A stretch of 64,000 bases of DNA from Ptiloglossa arizonensis (lineage: Eukaryota; Arthropoda; Insecta; Hymenoptera; Colletidae): the NCBI RefSeq assembly GCF_051014685.1, contig NW_027478597.1, positions 310,001-374,000 of the forward strand, written 5' to 3'. The notes below the pieces were generated by a model, which saw only the letters and a list, made by a program, of their open reading frames with translations, was not told where the DNA came from and searched no databases. Position numbers and translations under genes: made by a program. Positions 24,871 through 37,268 of this stretch are shown here, piece by piece. Each line of letters begins with the position of its first letter. Within the stretch, counting starts at the first letter, position 1.

Positions 24871-27290
24871 TTCTCAAGCGTTTCTTACTTCCAAACTGCT
24901 ATATCTCGCGAACGGATTGACCAATCCTCAAAATTTCTGTTGCATCTGAAAGTAGAAGCTCGCCCGATGACAACGGTATGCGTACTTTTCCCCTAGGCCG
25001 TCCTCGTTATTCGTTTCGAGCATCAGAACTGCGAAAATTTTGAGTTTCTCAAGCGTTTCTTACTTCCAAACTGCCATATCTCGCGAACGGATTGACCAAT
25101 CCGCAAAATTTCTGTTGCATCTGAAGGCAGAAACTCGCCCGATTACAACGGTATGCGTACTTTTCCCCTAGGCCGTTCTAGTTATTCGTTTCGAGCATCA
25201 GAACTGCGAAAATTTTGAGTTTCTCAAGCGTTTCTTACCTACAAACTGCCACATCTCGCGAACGGATTGGCCAATCCGCAAAATTTCTGATGCATCTGAA
25301 ACTAGAAACTCGCCCGATTACAAGGGTATGCGTACTTTTCCCCTAGGCCGTTCTAGTTATTCGTTTCGGGCATCAGAACTGCGAAAATGTTGAGTTTCTT
25401 AAGCGTTTCTTACCTCCAAACTGCCATATCTCGCGAACGGATTGACCAATCCGCAAAATTTCTGTTGCATCTGAAAGTAGAAACTCGGCCGATTACAACG
25501 GTATGCGTACTTTTCCCCTAGGCCGCCCTAGTTATTCGTTTCGAGCATCAGAACTGCGAAAATTTTGAGTTTCTCAAGCGTTTCTTACTTCCAAACTGCC
25601 ATATCTCGCGAACGGATTGACCAATCCGCAAAATTTCTGTTGCATCTGAAAGTAGAAACTCGCCCGATTACAACGGTATGCGTACTTTTCGCCTAGGCCG
25701 TCCTAGTTATTCGTTTCGAGAATCAGAACTGCGAAAATTTTGAGTTTCTCAAGCGTTTCTTAACTCCAAACTGCCATATCTCGCGAACGGATTGACCAAT
25801 CCGCAAAATTTCTGTTGCATCTGAAAGTAGAAACTCGCCCGATTCCAACGGTATGCGTACTTTTCCCCTAGGCCGCCCTAGTTATTCGTTTCGAGCATCA
25901 GAACTGCGAAAATTTTGAGTTTCTCAAGCGTTTCTTACATCCAAACTGCCATATCTCGCGAACGGATTGACCAATCCGCAAAATTTCTGTTGCATTTGAA
26001 AGTAGTAACTCGCCCGATTACAACGGTATGTGTACTTTTCCCCTAGGCCGTTCTAGTTGTTCGTTTCGAACATCAGAACTGCGAAAATTTTGAGTTTCTC
26101 AAGCGTTTCTTACCTCCAAACTGCCATATCTCGCGAACGGATTGACCAATCCGCAAAATTTCTGTTGCATCTGAAAGTAGAAACTCGCCCGATTACAACG
26201 GTATGCGTACTTTTCCCCTAGGCCGTTCTAGTTATTCGTTTCGAGCATCAGAACTGCGAAAATGTTGAGTTTCTTAAGCGTTTCTTACCTCCAAACTGCC
26301 ATATCTCGAGAACGGATTGACCAATCCTCAAAACTTCTGTTGCATCTGAAAGTAGAAACTCGCCCGATTACAGCGGTATTCGTACTTTTCCCCTAGGCCG
26401 CCCTAGTTATTCGTTTCGAGCATCAGAACTGCGAAAATTATGAGTTTCTTAAGCGTTTCTTACTTCCAAACTGCCATATCTCGCGAACGGATTGACCAAT
26501 CCTCAAAATTTCTGTTGCATCTGAAAGTAGAAACTCTCCCGATTACAACGGTGTGCGTACTTTTCCCCTAGGCCGCCCTAGTTATTCGTTTCGAGCATCA
26601 GAACTGCGAAAATTTTGAGTTTCTCAAGCGTTTCTTACTTCCAAACTGCCATATCTCGCGAACGGATTGACCAACCCTCAAAATTTCTGTTGCATCTGAA
26701 AGTTGAAACTCGCCCGATGACAACGGTATGCGTACTTTTCCCCTAGGCCGTCCTAGTTATTCGTTTCGAGCATCAGAACTGCGAAAATTTTGAATTTCTC
26801 AAGCGTTTCTTACTTCCAAACTGCCATATCTCGCGAACGGATTGACCAATCCGCAAAATTTCTGTTGCATCTGAAGGTAGAAACTCGCCCGATTACAACG
26901 GTATGCGTACTTTTCCCCTTGGCCGTTCTAGTTATTCGTTTCGAGCATCAGAACTGCGAAAATTTTGAGTTTCTCAAGCGTTTCTTACCTCCAAACTGCC
27001 ATATCTCGCGAACGGATTGACCAATCCGCAAAATTTCTGTTGCATCTGAAAGTAGAAACTCGCCCGATTACAACGGTATGCGTACTTTTCCCCTAGGCCG
27101 TTCTAGTTATTCGTTTCGAGCATCAGAACTGCGAAACTTTTGAGTTTCTCAAGCGTTTCTTACATCCAAACTGCCATATCTCGCGAACGGATTGACCAAT
27201 CCGCAAAATTTCTGTTGCATTTGAAAGTAGTAACTCGCCCGATTACAACGGTATGTGTACTTTTCCCCTAGGCCGTTCTAGTTGTTCGTT
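24841..27290 (+). repeat. 14-monomer HOR, copy 1 (2,450 bp)
   Basis: Tandemly followed by copy 2 at 27,291. Paired rare variants 2,450 bp apart include CTCGAGAACGG at 26,307 and 28,757, CAGCGGTATTCG at 26,371 and 28,821, TTGAATTTCTC at about 26,790 and 29,240, and CCAACCCTC at about 26,672 and 29,122. These single-base markers, all on different monomers, make chance resemblance of related monomers an inadequate explanation. Confidence 0.85.
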
Positions 27291-29738
27291 TCGAACATCA
27301 GAACTGCGAAAATTTTGAGTTTCTCAAGCGTTTCTTACATCCAAACTGCTATATCTCGCGAACGGATTGACCAATCCTCAAAATTTCTGTTGCATCTGAA
27401 AGTAGAAGCTCGCCCGATGACAACGGTATGCGTACTTTTCCCCTAGGCCGTCCTCGTTATTCGTTTCGAGCATCAGAACTGCGAAAATTTTGAGTTTCTC
27501 AAGCGTTTCTTACTTCCAAACTGCCATATCTCGCGAACGGATTGACCAATCCGCAAAATTTCTGTTGCATCTGAAGGCAGAAACTCGCCCGATTACAACG
27601 GTATGCGTACTTTTCCCCTAGGCCGTTCTAGTTATTCGTTTCGAGCATCAGACCTGCGAAAATTTTGAGTTTCTCAAGCGTTTCTTACCTACAAACTGCC
27701 ACATCTCGCGAACGGATTGGCCAATCCGCAAAATTTCTGATGCATCTGAAACTAGAAACTCGCCCGATTACAAGGGTATGCGTACTTTTCCCCTAGGCCG
27801 TTCTAGTTATTCGTTTCGGGCATCAGAACTGCGAAAATGTTGAGTATCTTAAGCGTTTCTTACCTCCAAACTGCCATATCTCGCGAACGGATTGACCAAT
27901 CCGCAAAATTTCTGTTGCATCTGAAAGTAGAAACTCGGCCGATTACAACGGTATGCGTACTTTTCCCCTAGGCCGCCCTAGTTATTCGTTTCGAGCATCA
28001 GAACTGCGAAAATTTTGAGTTTCTCAAGCGTTTCTTACTTCCAAACTGCCATATCTCGCGAACGGATTGACCAATCCGCAAAATTTCTGTTGCATCTGAA
28101 AGTAGAAACTCGCCCGATTACAACGGTATGCGTACTTTTCGCCTAGGCCGTCCTAGTTATTCGTTTCGAGAATCAGAACTGCGAAAATTTTGAGTTTCTC
28201 AAGCGTTTCTTAACTCCAAACTGCCATATCTCGCGAACGGATTGACCAATCCGCAAAATTTCTGTTGCATCTGAAAGTAGAAACTCGCCCGATTCCAACG
28301 GTATGCGTACTTTTCCCCTAGGCCGCCCTAGTTATTCGTTTCGAGCATCAGAACTGCGAAAATTTTGAGTTTCTCAAGCGTTTCTTACATCCAAACTGCC
28401 ATATCTCGCGAACGGATTGACCAATCCGCAAAATTTCTGTTGCATTTGAAAGTAGTAACTCGCCCGATTACAACGGTATGTGTACTTTTCCCCTAGGCCG
28501 TTCTAGTTGTTCGTTTCGAACATCAGAACTGCGAAAATTTTGAGTTTCTCAAGCGTTTCTTACCTCCAAACTGCCATATCTCGCGAACGGATTGACCAAT
28601 CCGCAAAATTTCTGTTGCATCTGAAAGTAGAAACTCGCCCGATTACAACGGTATGCGTACTTTTCCCCTAGGCCGTTCTAGTTATTCGTTTCGAGCATCA
28701 GAACTGCGAAAATGTTGAGTTTCTTAAGCGTTTCTTACCTCCAAACTGCCATATCTCGAGAACGGATTGACCAATCCTCAAAATTTCTGTTGCATCTGAA
28801 AGTAGAAACTCGCCCGATTACAGCGGTATTCGTACTTTTCCCCTAGGCCGCCCTAGTTATTCGTTTCGAGCATCAGAACTGCGAAAATTTTGAGTTTCTT
28901 AAGCGTTTCTTACTTCCAAACTGCCATATCTCGCGAACGGATTGACCAATCCTCAAAATTTCTGTTGCATCTGAAAGTAGAAACTCTCCCGATTACAACG
29001 GTGTGCGTACTTTTCCCCTAGGCCGCCCTAGTTATTCGTTTCGAGCATCAGAACTGCGAAAATTTTGAGTTTCTCAAGCGTTTCTTACTTCCAAACTGCC
29101 ATATCTCGCGAACGGATTGACCAACCCTCAAAATTTCTGTTGCATCTGAAAGTTGAAACTCGCCCGATGACAACGGTGTGCGTACTTTTCCCCTAGGCCG
29201 TCCTAGTTATTCGTTTCGAGCATCAGAACTGCGAAAATTTTGAATTTCTCAAGCGTTTCTTACTTCCAAACTGCCATATCTCGCGAACGGATTGACCAAT
29301 CCGCAAAATTTCTGTTGCATCTGAAGGTAGAAACTCGCCCGATTACAACGGTATGCGTACTTTTCCCTTGGCCGTTCTAGTTATTCGTTTCGAGCATCAG
29401 AACTGCGAAAATTTTGAGTTTCTCAAGCGTTTCTTACCTCCAAACTGCCATATCTCGCGAACGGATTGACCAATCCGCAAAATTTCTGTTGCATCTGAAA
29501 GTAGAAACTCGCCCGATTACAACGGTATGCGTACTTTTCCCTAGGCCGTTCTAGTTATTCGTTTCGAGCATCAGAACTGCGAAACTTTTGAGTTTCTCAA
29601 GCGTTTCTTACATCCAAACTGCCATATCTCGCGAACGGATTGATCTATCCGCAAAATTTCTGTTGCATTTGAAAGTAGTAACTCGCCCGATTACAACGGT
29701 ATGTGTACTTTTCCCCTAGGCCGTTCTAGTTGTTCGTT
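27291..29738 (+). repeat. 14-monomer HOR, copy 2 (2,448 bp)
   Basis: Second copy of the 24,841-27,290 unit. It is two bases shorter because of two C4 to C3 deletions (near 29,366 and 29,540) not present in copy 1, and has private substitutions such as GATCTATCC at about 29,643. The following monomer (29,739) again begins TTCGAACATCAG, as expected at a tandem boundary. Confidence 0.85.
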
Positions 29739-32700
29739 TCGAACATCAGAACTGCGAAAATTTTGAGTTTCTCAAGCGTTTCTTACCTCCAAACTGCCAT
29801 ATCTCGCGAACGGATTGACCAATCCGCAAAATTTCTGTTGCATCTGAAAGTAGAAACTCGCCCGATTACAACGGTATGCGTACTTTTCCCCTAGGCCGTT
29901 CTAGTTATTCGTTTCGAGCATCAGAACTGCGAAAATGTTGAGTTTCTTAAGCGTTTCTTACCTCCAAACTGCCATATCTCGCGAACGGATTGACCAATCC
30001 TCAAAATTTCTGTTGCATCTGAAAGTAGAAACTCTTCCGATTACAACGGTGTGCGTACTTTTCCCCTAGGCCGCCCTAGTTATGCGTTTCGAGCATCAGA
30101 ACTGCGAAAATTTTGAGTTTCTTAAGCGTTTCTTACTTCCAAACTGCCATATCTCGCGAACGGATTGACCAATCCGCAAAATTTCTGTTGCATCTGAAGG
30201 CAGAAACTCGCCCGATTACAACGGTATGCGTACTTTTCCCCTAGGCCGTTCTAGTTATTCGTTTCGAGCATCAGAACTGCGAAAATTTTGAGTTTCTCAA
30301 GCGTTTCTTACCTACAAACTGCCACACCTCGCGAACGGATTGGCCAATCCGCAAAATTTCTGATGCATCTGAAACTAGAAACTCGCCCGATTACAAGGGT
30401 ATGCGTACTTTTCCCCTAGGCCGTTCTAGTTATTCGTTTCGAACATCAGAACTGCGAAAATTTTGAGTTTCTCAAGCGTTTCTTACCTCCAAACTGCCAT
30501 ATCTCACGAACGGATTGACCAATCCGCAAAATTTCTGTTGCATCTGAAAGTAGAAACTCGCCCGATTACAACGGTATGCGTACTTTTCCCCTAGGCCGTT
30601 CTAGTTATTCGTTTCGAGCATCAGAACTGCGAAAATTTTGAGTTTCTCAAGCGTTTCTTACTTCCAAACTGCCATATCTCGCGAACGGATTGACCAATCC
30701 GCAAAATTTCTGTTGCATCTGAAGGTAGAAACTCGCCCGATTACAACGGTGTGCGTACTTTTCCCCTAGGCCGCCCTAGTTATTCGTTTCGAGCATCAGA
30801 ACTGCGAAAATTTTGAGTTTCTCAAGCGTTTCTTACTTCCAAACTGCTATATCTCGCGAACGGATTGACCAATCCTCAAAATTTCTGTTGCATCTGAAAG
30901 TAGAAGCTCGCCCGATGACAACGGTATGCGTACTTTTCCCCTAGGCCGTCCTCGTTATTCGTTTCGAGCATCAGAACTGCGAAAATTTTGAGTTTCTCAA
31001 GCGTTTCTTACTTCCAAACTGCCATATCTCGCGAACGGATTGACCAATCCGCAAAATTCTGTTGCATCTGAAGGCAGAAACTCGCCCGATTACAAGGGTA
31101 TGCGTACTTTTCCCCTAGGCCGTTCTAGTTATTCGTTTCGGGCATCAGAACTGCGAAAATGTTGAGTTTCTGAAGCGTTTCTTACCTCCAAACTGCCATA
31201 TCTCGCGAACAGATTGACCAATCCGCAAAATTTCTGTTGCATCTGAAAGTAGAAACTCGCCCGATTACAACGGTATGCGTACCTTTCCCCTAGGCCGTTC
31301 TAGTTATGCATGTCGAGCATCAGATCTGCGAAAATTTTGAGTTTCTCAAGCGTTTCTTACCTACAAACTGCCACATCTCGCGAACGGATTGGCCAATCCG
31401 CAAAATTTCTGATGCATCTGAAAGCAGAAACTCTCTCGATTACAACGGTGTGCGTACTTTTCCCCTAGGCCGCCCTAGTCATTCGTTTCGAGCATCAGAA
31501 CTGCGAAAATTTTGAGTTTCTCAAGCGTTTCTTACTTCCAAACTGCCATATCTCGCGAACGGATTTACCAATCCTCAAAATTTCTGTTGCATCTGAAAGT
31601 AGAAACTCGCCCGATGACAACGGTATGCGTACTTTTCCCCTAGGTCGTCCTAGTTATTCGTTTCGAGCATCAGAACTGCGAAAATGTTGAGTTTCTTAAG
31701 CGTTTCTTACCTCCAAACTGCCATATCTCGCGAACGGATTGACCAATCCGCAAAATTTCTGTTGCATCTGAAAGTAGAAACTCGCCCGATTACAACGTTA
31801 TGCGTACCTTTCCCCTAGGCCGTTCTAGTTATGCTTGTCGAGCATCAGATCTGCGAAAATTTTGAGTTTCTCAAGCGTTTCTTACTTCCAAACTGCCATA
31901 TCTCGCGAACGGATTGACCAATCCGCAAAATTTCTGTTGCATCTGAAGGTAGAAACTCGCCCGATTACAACGGTGTGCGTACTTTTCCCCTAGGCCGCCC
32001 TAGTTATTCGTTTCGAGCATCAGAACTGCGAAAATTTTGAGTTTCTCAAGCGTTTCTTACTTCCAAACTGCCATATCTCGCGAACGGATTGACCAATCCT
32101 CAAAATTTCTGTTGCATCTGAAAGTAGAAGCTCGCCCGATGACAACGGTATGCGTACTTTTCCCCTAGGCCGTCCTCGTTATTCGTTTCGAGCATCAGAA
32201 CTGCGAAAATTTTGAGTTTCTCAAGCGTTTCTTACTTCCAAACTGCCATATCTCGCGAACGGATTGACCAATCCGCAAAATTTCTGTTGCATCTGAAGGC
32301 AGAAACTCGCCCGATTACAACGGTATGCGTACTTTTCCCCTAGGCCGTTCTAGTTATTCGTTTCGAGTTTCAGAACTGCGAAAATTTTGAGTTTCTCAAG
32401 CGTTTCTTACCTACAAACTGCCACACCTCGCGAACGGATTGGCCAATCCGCAAAATTTCTGATGCATCTGAAACTAGAAACTCGCACGATTACAAGGGTA
32501 TGCGTACTTTTCCCCTAGGCCGTTCTAGTTATTCGTTTCGCACATCAGAACTGCGAAAATTTTGAGTTTCTCAAGCGTTTCTTACCTCCAAACTGCCATA
32601 TCTCACGAACGGATTGACCAATCCGCAAAATTTCTGTTGCATCTGAAAGTAGAAACTCGCCCGATTACAACGGTATGCGTACTTTTCCCCTAGGCTGTTC

Positions 32701-35700
32701 TAGTTATTCGTTTCGAGCATCAGAACTGCGAAAATGTTGAGTTTCTTAAGCGTTTCTTACCTCCAAACTGCCATATCTCGCGAACGGATTGACCAATCCG
32801 CAAAATTTCTGTTGCATCTGAAAGTAGAAACTCGCCCGATTACAACGGTATGCGTACCTTTCCCCTAGGCCGTTCTAGTTATGCTTGTCGAGCATCAGAT
32901 CTGCGAAAATTTTGAGTTTCTCAAGCGTTTCTTACTTCCAAACTGCCATATCTCGCGAACGGATTGACCAATCCGCAAAATTTCTGTTGCATCTGAAAGT
33001 AGAAACTCGCCCGATTACAACGGTATGCGTACTTTTCCCCTAGGCCGTTCTAGTTATTCGTTTCGAGCATCAGAACAGCGAAAATTTTGAGTTTCTCAAG
33101 CGTTTCTTACATCCAAACTGCCATATCTCGCGAACGGATTGACCAATCCGCAAAATTTCTGTTGCATTTGAAAGTAGTAACTCGCCCGATTACAACGGTA
33201 TGTGTACTTTTCCCCTAGGCCGTTCTAGTTAGTCGTTTCGAGCATCAGAACTGCGAAAATTTTGAGTTTCTCAAGCGTTTCTTACTTCCAAACTGCCATA
33301 TCTCGCGAACGGATTGACCAATCCGCAAAATTTCTGTTGCATCTGAAAGTAGAAACTCGCCCGATTACAACGGTATGCGTGCTTTTCCCCTAGGCCGTTC
33401 TGGTTATTCGTTTCGAGCATCAGAACTGCGAAAATTTTGAGTTCCTCAAGCGTTTCTTACCTCCAAACTGCCATATCTCACGAACGGATTGACCAATCCG
33501 CAAAATTTCTGTTGCATCTGAAAGTAGAAACTCGCCCGATTACAACGGTATGCGTGCTTTTCCCCTAGGCCGTTCTGGTTATTCGTTTCGAGCATCAGAA
33601 CTGCGAAAATTTTGAGTTTCTCAAGCGTTTCTTACTTCCAAACAGCCATATCTCGCGAACGGATTGACCAATCCTCAAAATTTCTGTTGCATCTGAAAGT
33701 AGAAACTCGCCCGATGACAACGGTATGCGTACTTTTCCCCTAGGCCGTCCTAGTTATTCGTTTCGAACATCAGAACTGCGAAAATTTTGAGTTTCTCAAG
33801 CGTTTCTTACTTCCAAACTGCCATATCTCGCGAACGGATTGACCAATCCGCAAAATTTCTGTTGCATCTGAAGGCAGAAACTCGCCCGATTACAACGGTA
33901 TGCGTACTTTTCCCCTAGGCCGTTCTAGTTATTCGTTTCGAGCTTCAGAACTGCGAAAATTTTGAGTTTCTCAAGCGTTTCTTACCTACAAACTGCCACA
34001 CCTCGCGAACGGATTGGCCAATCCGCAAAATTTCTGATGCATCTGAAACTAGAAACTCGCCCGATTACAAGGGTATGCGTACTTTTCCCCTAGGCCGTTC
34101 TAGTTATTCGTTTCGAACATCAGAACTGCGAAAATTTTTTTAGTTTCTCAAGCGTTTCTTAACTCCAAACTGCCATATCTCACGAACGGATTGACCAATC
34201 CGCAAAATTTCTGTTGCATCTGAAAGTAGAAACTCGCCCGATTACAACGGTATGCGTACTTTTCCCCTAGGCCGTTCTAGTTATTCGTTTCGAGCATCAG
34301 AACTGCGAAAATGTTGAGTTTCTTAAGCGTTTCTTACCTCCAAACTGCCATATCTCGCGAACGGATTGACCAATCCGCAAAATTTCTGTTGCATCTGAAA
34401 GTAGAAACTCGCCCGATTACAACGGTATGCGTACCTTTCGCCTAGGCCGTTCTAGTTATGCTTGTCGAGCATCAGATCTGCGAAAATTTTGAGATTCTCA
34501 AGCGTTTCTTACTTCCAAACTGCCATATCTCGCGAACGGATTGACCAATCCGCAAAATTTCTGTTGAATCTGAAGGTAGAAACTCGCCCGATTACAACGG
34601 TGTGCGTACTTTTCCCCTAGGCCGCCCTAGTTATTCGTTTCGAGCATCAGAACTGCGAAAATTTTGAGTTTCTCAAGCGTTTCTTACATCCAAACTGCCA
34701 TATCTCGCGAACGGATTGACCAATCCTCAAAATTTCTGTTGCATCTGAAAGTAGAAACTCTCTCGATTACAACGGTGTGCGTACTTTTCCCCTAGGCCGC
34801 CCTAGTCATTCGTTTCGAGCATCAGAACTGCGAAAATTTTGAGTTTCTCAAGCGTTTCTTACTTCCAAACTGCCATATCTCGCGAACGGATTGACCAATC
34901 CTCAAAATTTCTGTTGCATCTGAAAGTAAAAACTCGCCCGATTACAACGGTATGCGTACTTTTCCCGTAGGCCGTTCTAGTTATTCGTTTCGAGCATCAG
35001 AACTGTGAAAATTTTGAGTTTCTCAAGCGTTTCTTACTTCCAAACTGCCATATCTCGCGAACGGATTGACCAATCCGCAAAATTTCTGTTGCATCTGAAT
35101 GTAGAAACTCGCCCGATTACAACGGTATGCGTACTTTTCCCCTAGGCCGTTCTGGTTATTCGTTTCGAGCATCAGAACTGTGAAAAATTTGAGTTTCTCA
35201 AGCGTTTCTTACCTCCAAACTGCCATATCTCGCGAACGGATTGACCAATCCGCAAAATTTCTGTTGTATCTGAAAGTAGAAACTCGCCCGATTACAACGG
35301 TATGCGTACTTTTCCCCTAGGCTGTTCTAGTTATTCGTTTCGAGCATCAGAACTGCGAAAATTTTGAGTTTCTCAAGCGTTTCTTACCTACAAACTGCCA
35401 CATCTCGCGAACGGATTGGCCAATCCGCAAAATTTCTGATGCATCTGAAAGAAGAAACTCGCCCGATTACAACGGTATGCGAACTTTTCCCCTAGGCCGT
35501 TCTAGTTATTCGTTTCGAGCATCAGAACTGCGAAAATTTTGAGTTTCTCAAGCGTTCCTTACAACCAAACTGCCATATCTCGCGAACGGATTGACCAATC
35601 CCCAAAATTTCGGTTGCATCTGAAAGTAGAAACTCGCCCGATTACAACGGTATGCGTACTTTTCCCCTAGGCCGTTCTAGTTATTCGTTTCGAGCATCAG

Positions 35701-35868
35701 AACTGCGAAAATTTTGAGTTTCTCAAGCGTTTCTTACTTCCAAACTGCCATATCTCGCGAACGGATTGACCAATCCGCAAAATTTCTGTTGCATCTGAAA
35801 GTAGAAACTCGCCCGATTACAACGGTATGCGTACTTTTCCCCTAGGCCATTCTAGTTATTCGTTTCGA
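29739..35868 (+). repeat. Mosaic satellite segment, first BglII-variant monomers
   Basis: About 35 monomers. Identifiable shared pieces are 30,274-30,972 with 23,276-23,974; 31,130-31,560 with 38,832-39,262 (offset 7,702 = 44 monomers + 2 bp); and 32,130-32,900 with 33,705-34,477 (9 monomers, 1,575 bp plus the +2 variant). The TATGCATGTCGAGCATCAGATCTGC variant region appears first near 31,306 and its TATGCTTG relative at 31,831, 32,881 and 34,458. No non-satellite DNA is visible. Confidence 0.7.
34135..34141 (+). repeat. T7 expansion (+2 bp length variant), copy 1
   Basis: Four T plus G becomes seven T in GCGAAAATTTTGAG, making a 177-bp monomer. The same change occurs at 39,912-39,918, 40,789-40,795 and 57,064-57,070, always after TTCGAACATCAG and before TTAACTCC with TCTCACGAAC. 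A shared compound change of this kind marks the four monomers as copies of one ancestor. Confidence 0.9.
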
Positions 35869-37268
35869 GCATCAGAACTGCGAAAATTTTGAGTTTCTCA
35901 AGCGTTTCTTACATCCAAACTGCCATATCTCGCGAACGGATTGACCAATCCGCAAAATTTCTGTTGCATTTGAAAGTAGTAACTCGCCCGATTACAACGG
36001 TATGTGTACTTTTCCCCTAGGCCGTTCTAGTTAGTCGTTTCGAGCATCAGAACTGCGAAAATTTTGAGTTTCTCAAGCGTTTCTTACTTCCAAACTGCCA
36101 TATCTCGCGAACGGATTGACCAATCCGCAAAATTTCTGTTGCATCTGAAAGTAGAAACTCGCCCGATTACAACGGTATGCGTACTTTTCCCCTAGGCCGT
36201 TCTGGTTATTCGTTTCGAGCATCAGAAATGTGAAAATGTTGAGTTTCTCAACCGTTTCTTACCTCCAAACTGCCATATCTCACGAACAGATTGACCAATC
36301 CGCAAAATTTCTGTTGCATCTGAAAGTAGAAACTCGCCCGATTACAACGGTATGCGTACTTTTCCCCTATGCCGTTCTAGTTATTCGTTTCGAGCATCAG
36401 AAGTGCGAAAATGTTGAGCTTCTCAAGCGTTTCTTACTTCCAAACTGCCATATCTCGCGAACGGATTGACCAATCCGCAAAATTTCTGTTGCATCTGAAA
36501 GTAGAAACTCGCCCGATTACAACGGTATGCGTGCTCTTCCCCTAGGCCGTTCTGGTTATTCGTTTCGAGCATCAGAACTGCGAAAATTTAGAGTTTCTCA
36601 AGCGTTTCTTACATCCAAACTGCCATATCTCGCGAACGGATTGACCAATCCGCAAAATTTCTGTTGCATTTGAAAGTAGTAACTCGCCCGATTACAACGG
36701 TATGTGTACTTTTCCCCTAGGCCGTTCTAGTTAGTCGTTTCGAGCATCAGAACTGCGAAAATTTTGAGTTTCTCAAGCGTTTCTTACTTCCAAACTGCCA
36801 TATCTCGCGAACGGATTGACCAATCCGCAAAATTTCTGTTGCATCTGAAAGTAGAAACTCGCCCGATTACAACGGTATGCGTACTTTTCCCCTAGGCCGT
36901 TCTGGTTATTCGTTTCGAGCATCAGAAATGTGAAAATGTTGTGTTTCTCAACCGTTTCTTACCTCCAAACTGCCATATCTCACGAACGGATTAACCAATC
37001 CGCAAAATTTCTGTTGCATCTGAAAGTAGAAACTCGCCCGATTACAACGGTATGCGTACTTTTCCCCTATGCCGTTCTAGTTATTCGTTTCGAGCATCAG
37101 AAGTGCGAAAATGTTGAGCTTCTCAAGCGTTTCTTACTTCCAAACTGCCATATCTCGCGAACGGATTGACCAATCCGCAAAATTTCTGTTGCATCTGAAA
37201 GTAGAAACTCGCCCGATTACAACGGTATGCGTGCTCTTCCCCTAGGCCGTTCTGGTTATTCGTTTCGA
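35869..37268 (+). repeat. 4-monomer tandem duplication (2 x 700 bp)
   Basis: Units 35,869-36,568 and 36,569-37,268. The order is ACATCC/GCATTTGAAAGTAGTAAC monomer ending GTTAGTCG, plain TTACTTCC monomer ending TTCTGGTTATTCG, the GAAATGTGAAAATGTTG monomer with CTCAACCG, TCTCACGAAC and CCCCTATGCCG, and the GAAGTGCGAAAATGTTGAGC monomer ending GTGCTCTTCCCC. Few differences are seen between units (for example CGAACAGATTGACC at 36,284 versus CGAACGGATTAACC at 36,984, and a TTTAGAG start at the second unit). Confidence 0.85.

Noticed and set aside
34135..34141. T7 run as a Pol III or intrinsic terminator
   Set aside because: It occurs in four related monomers only, has no gene upstream, and is simply an expansion of the A4T4 tract.
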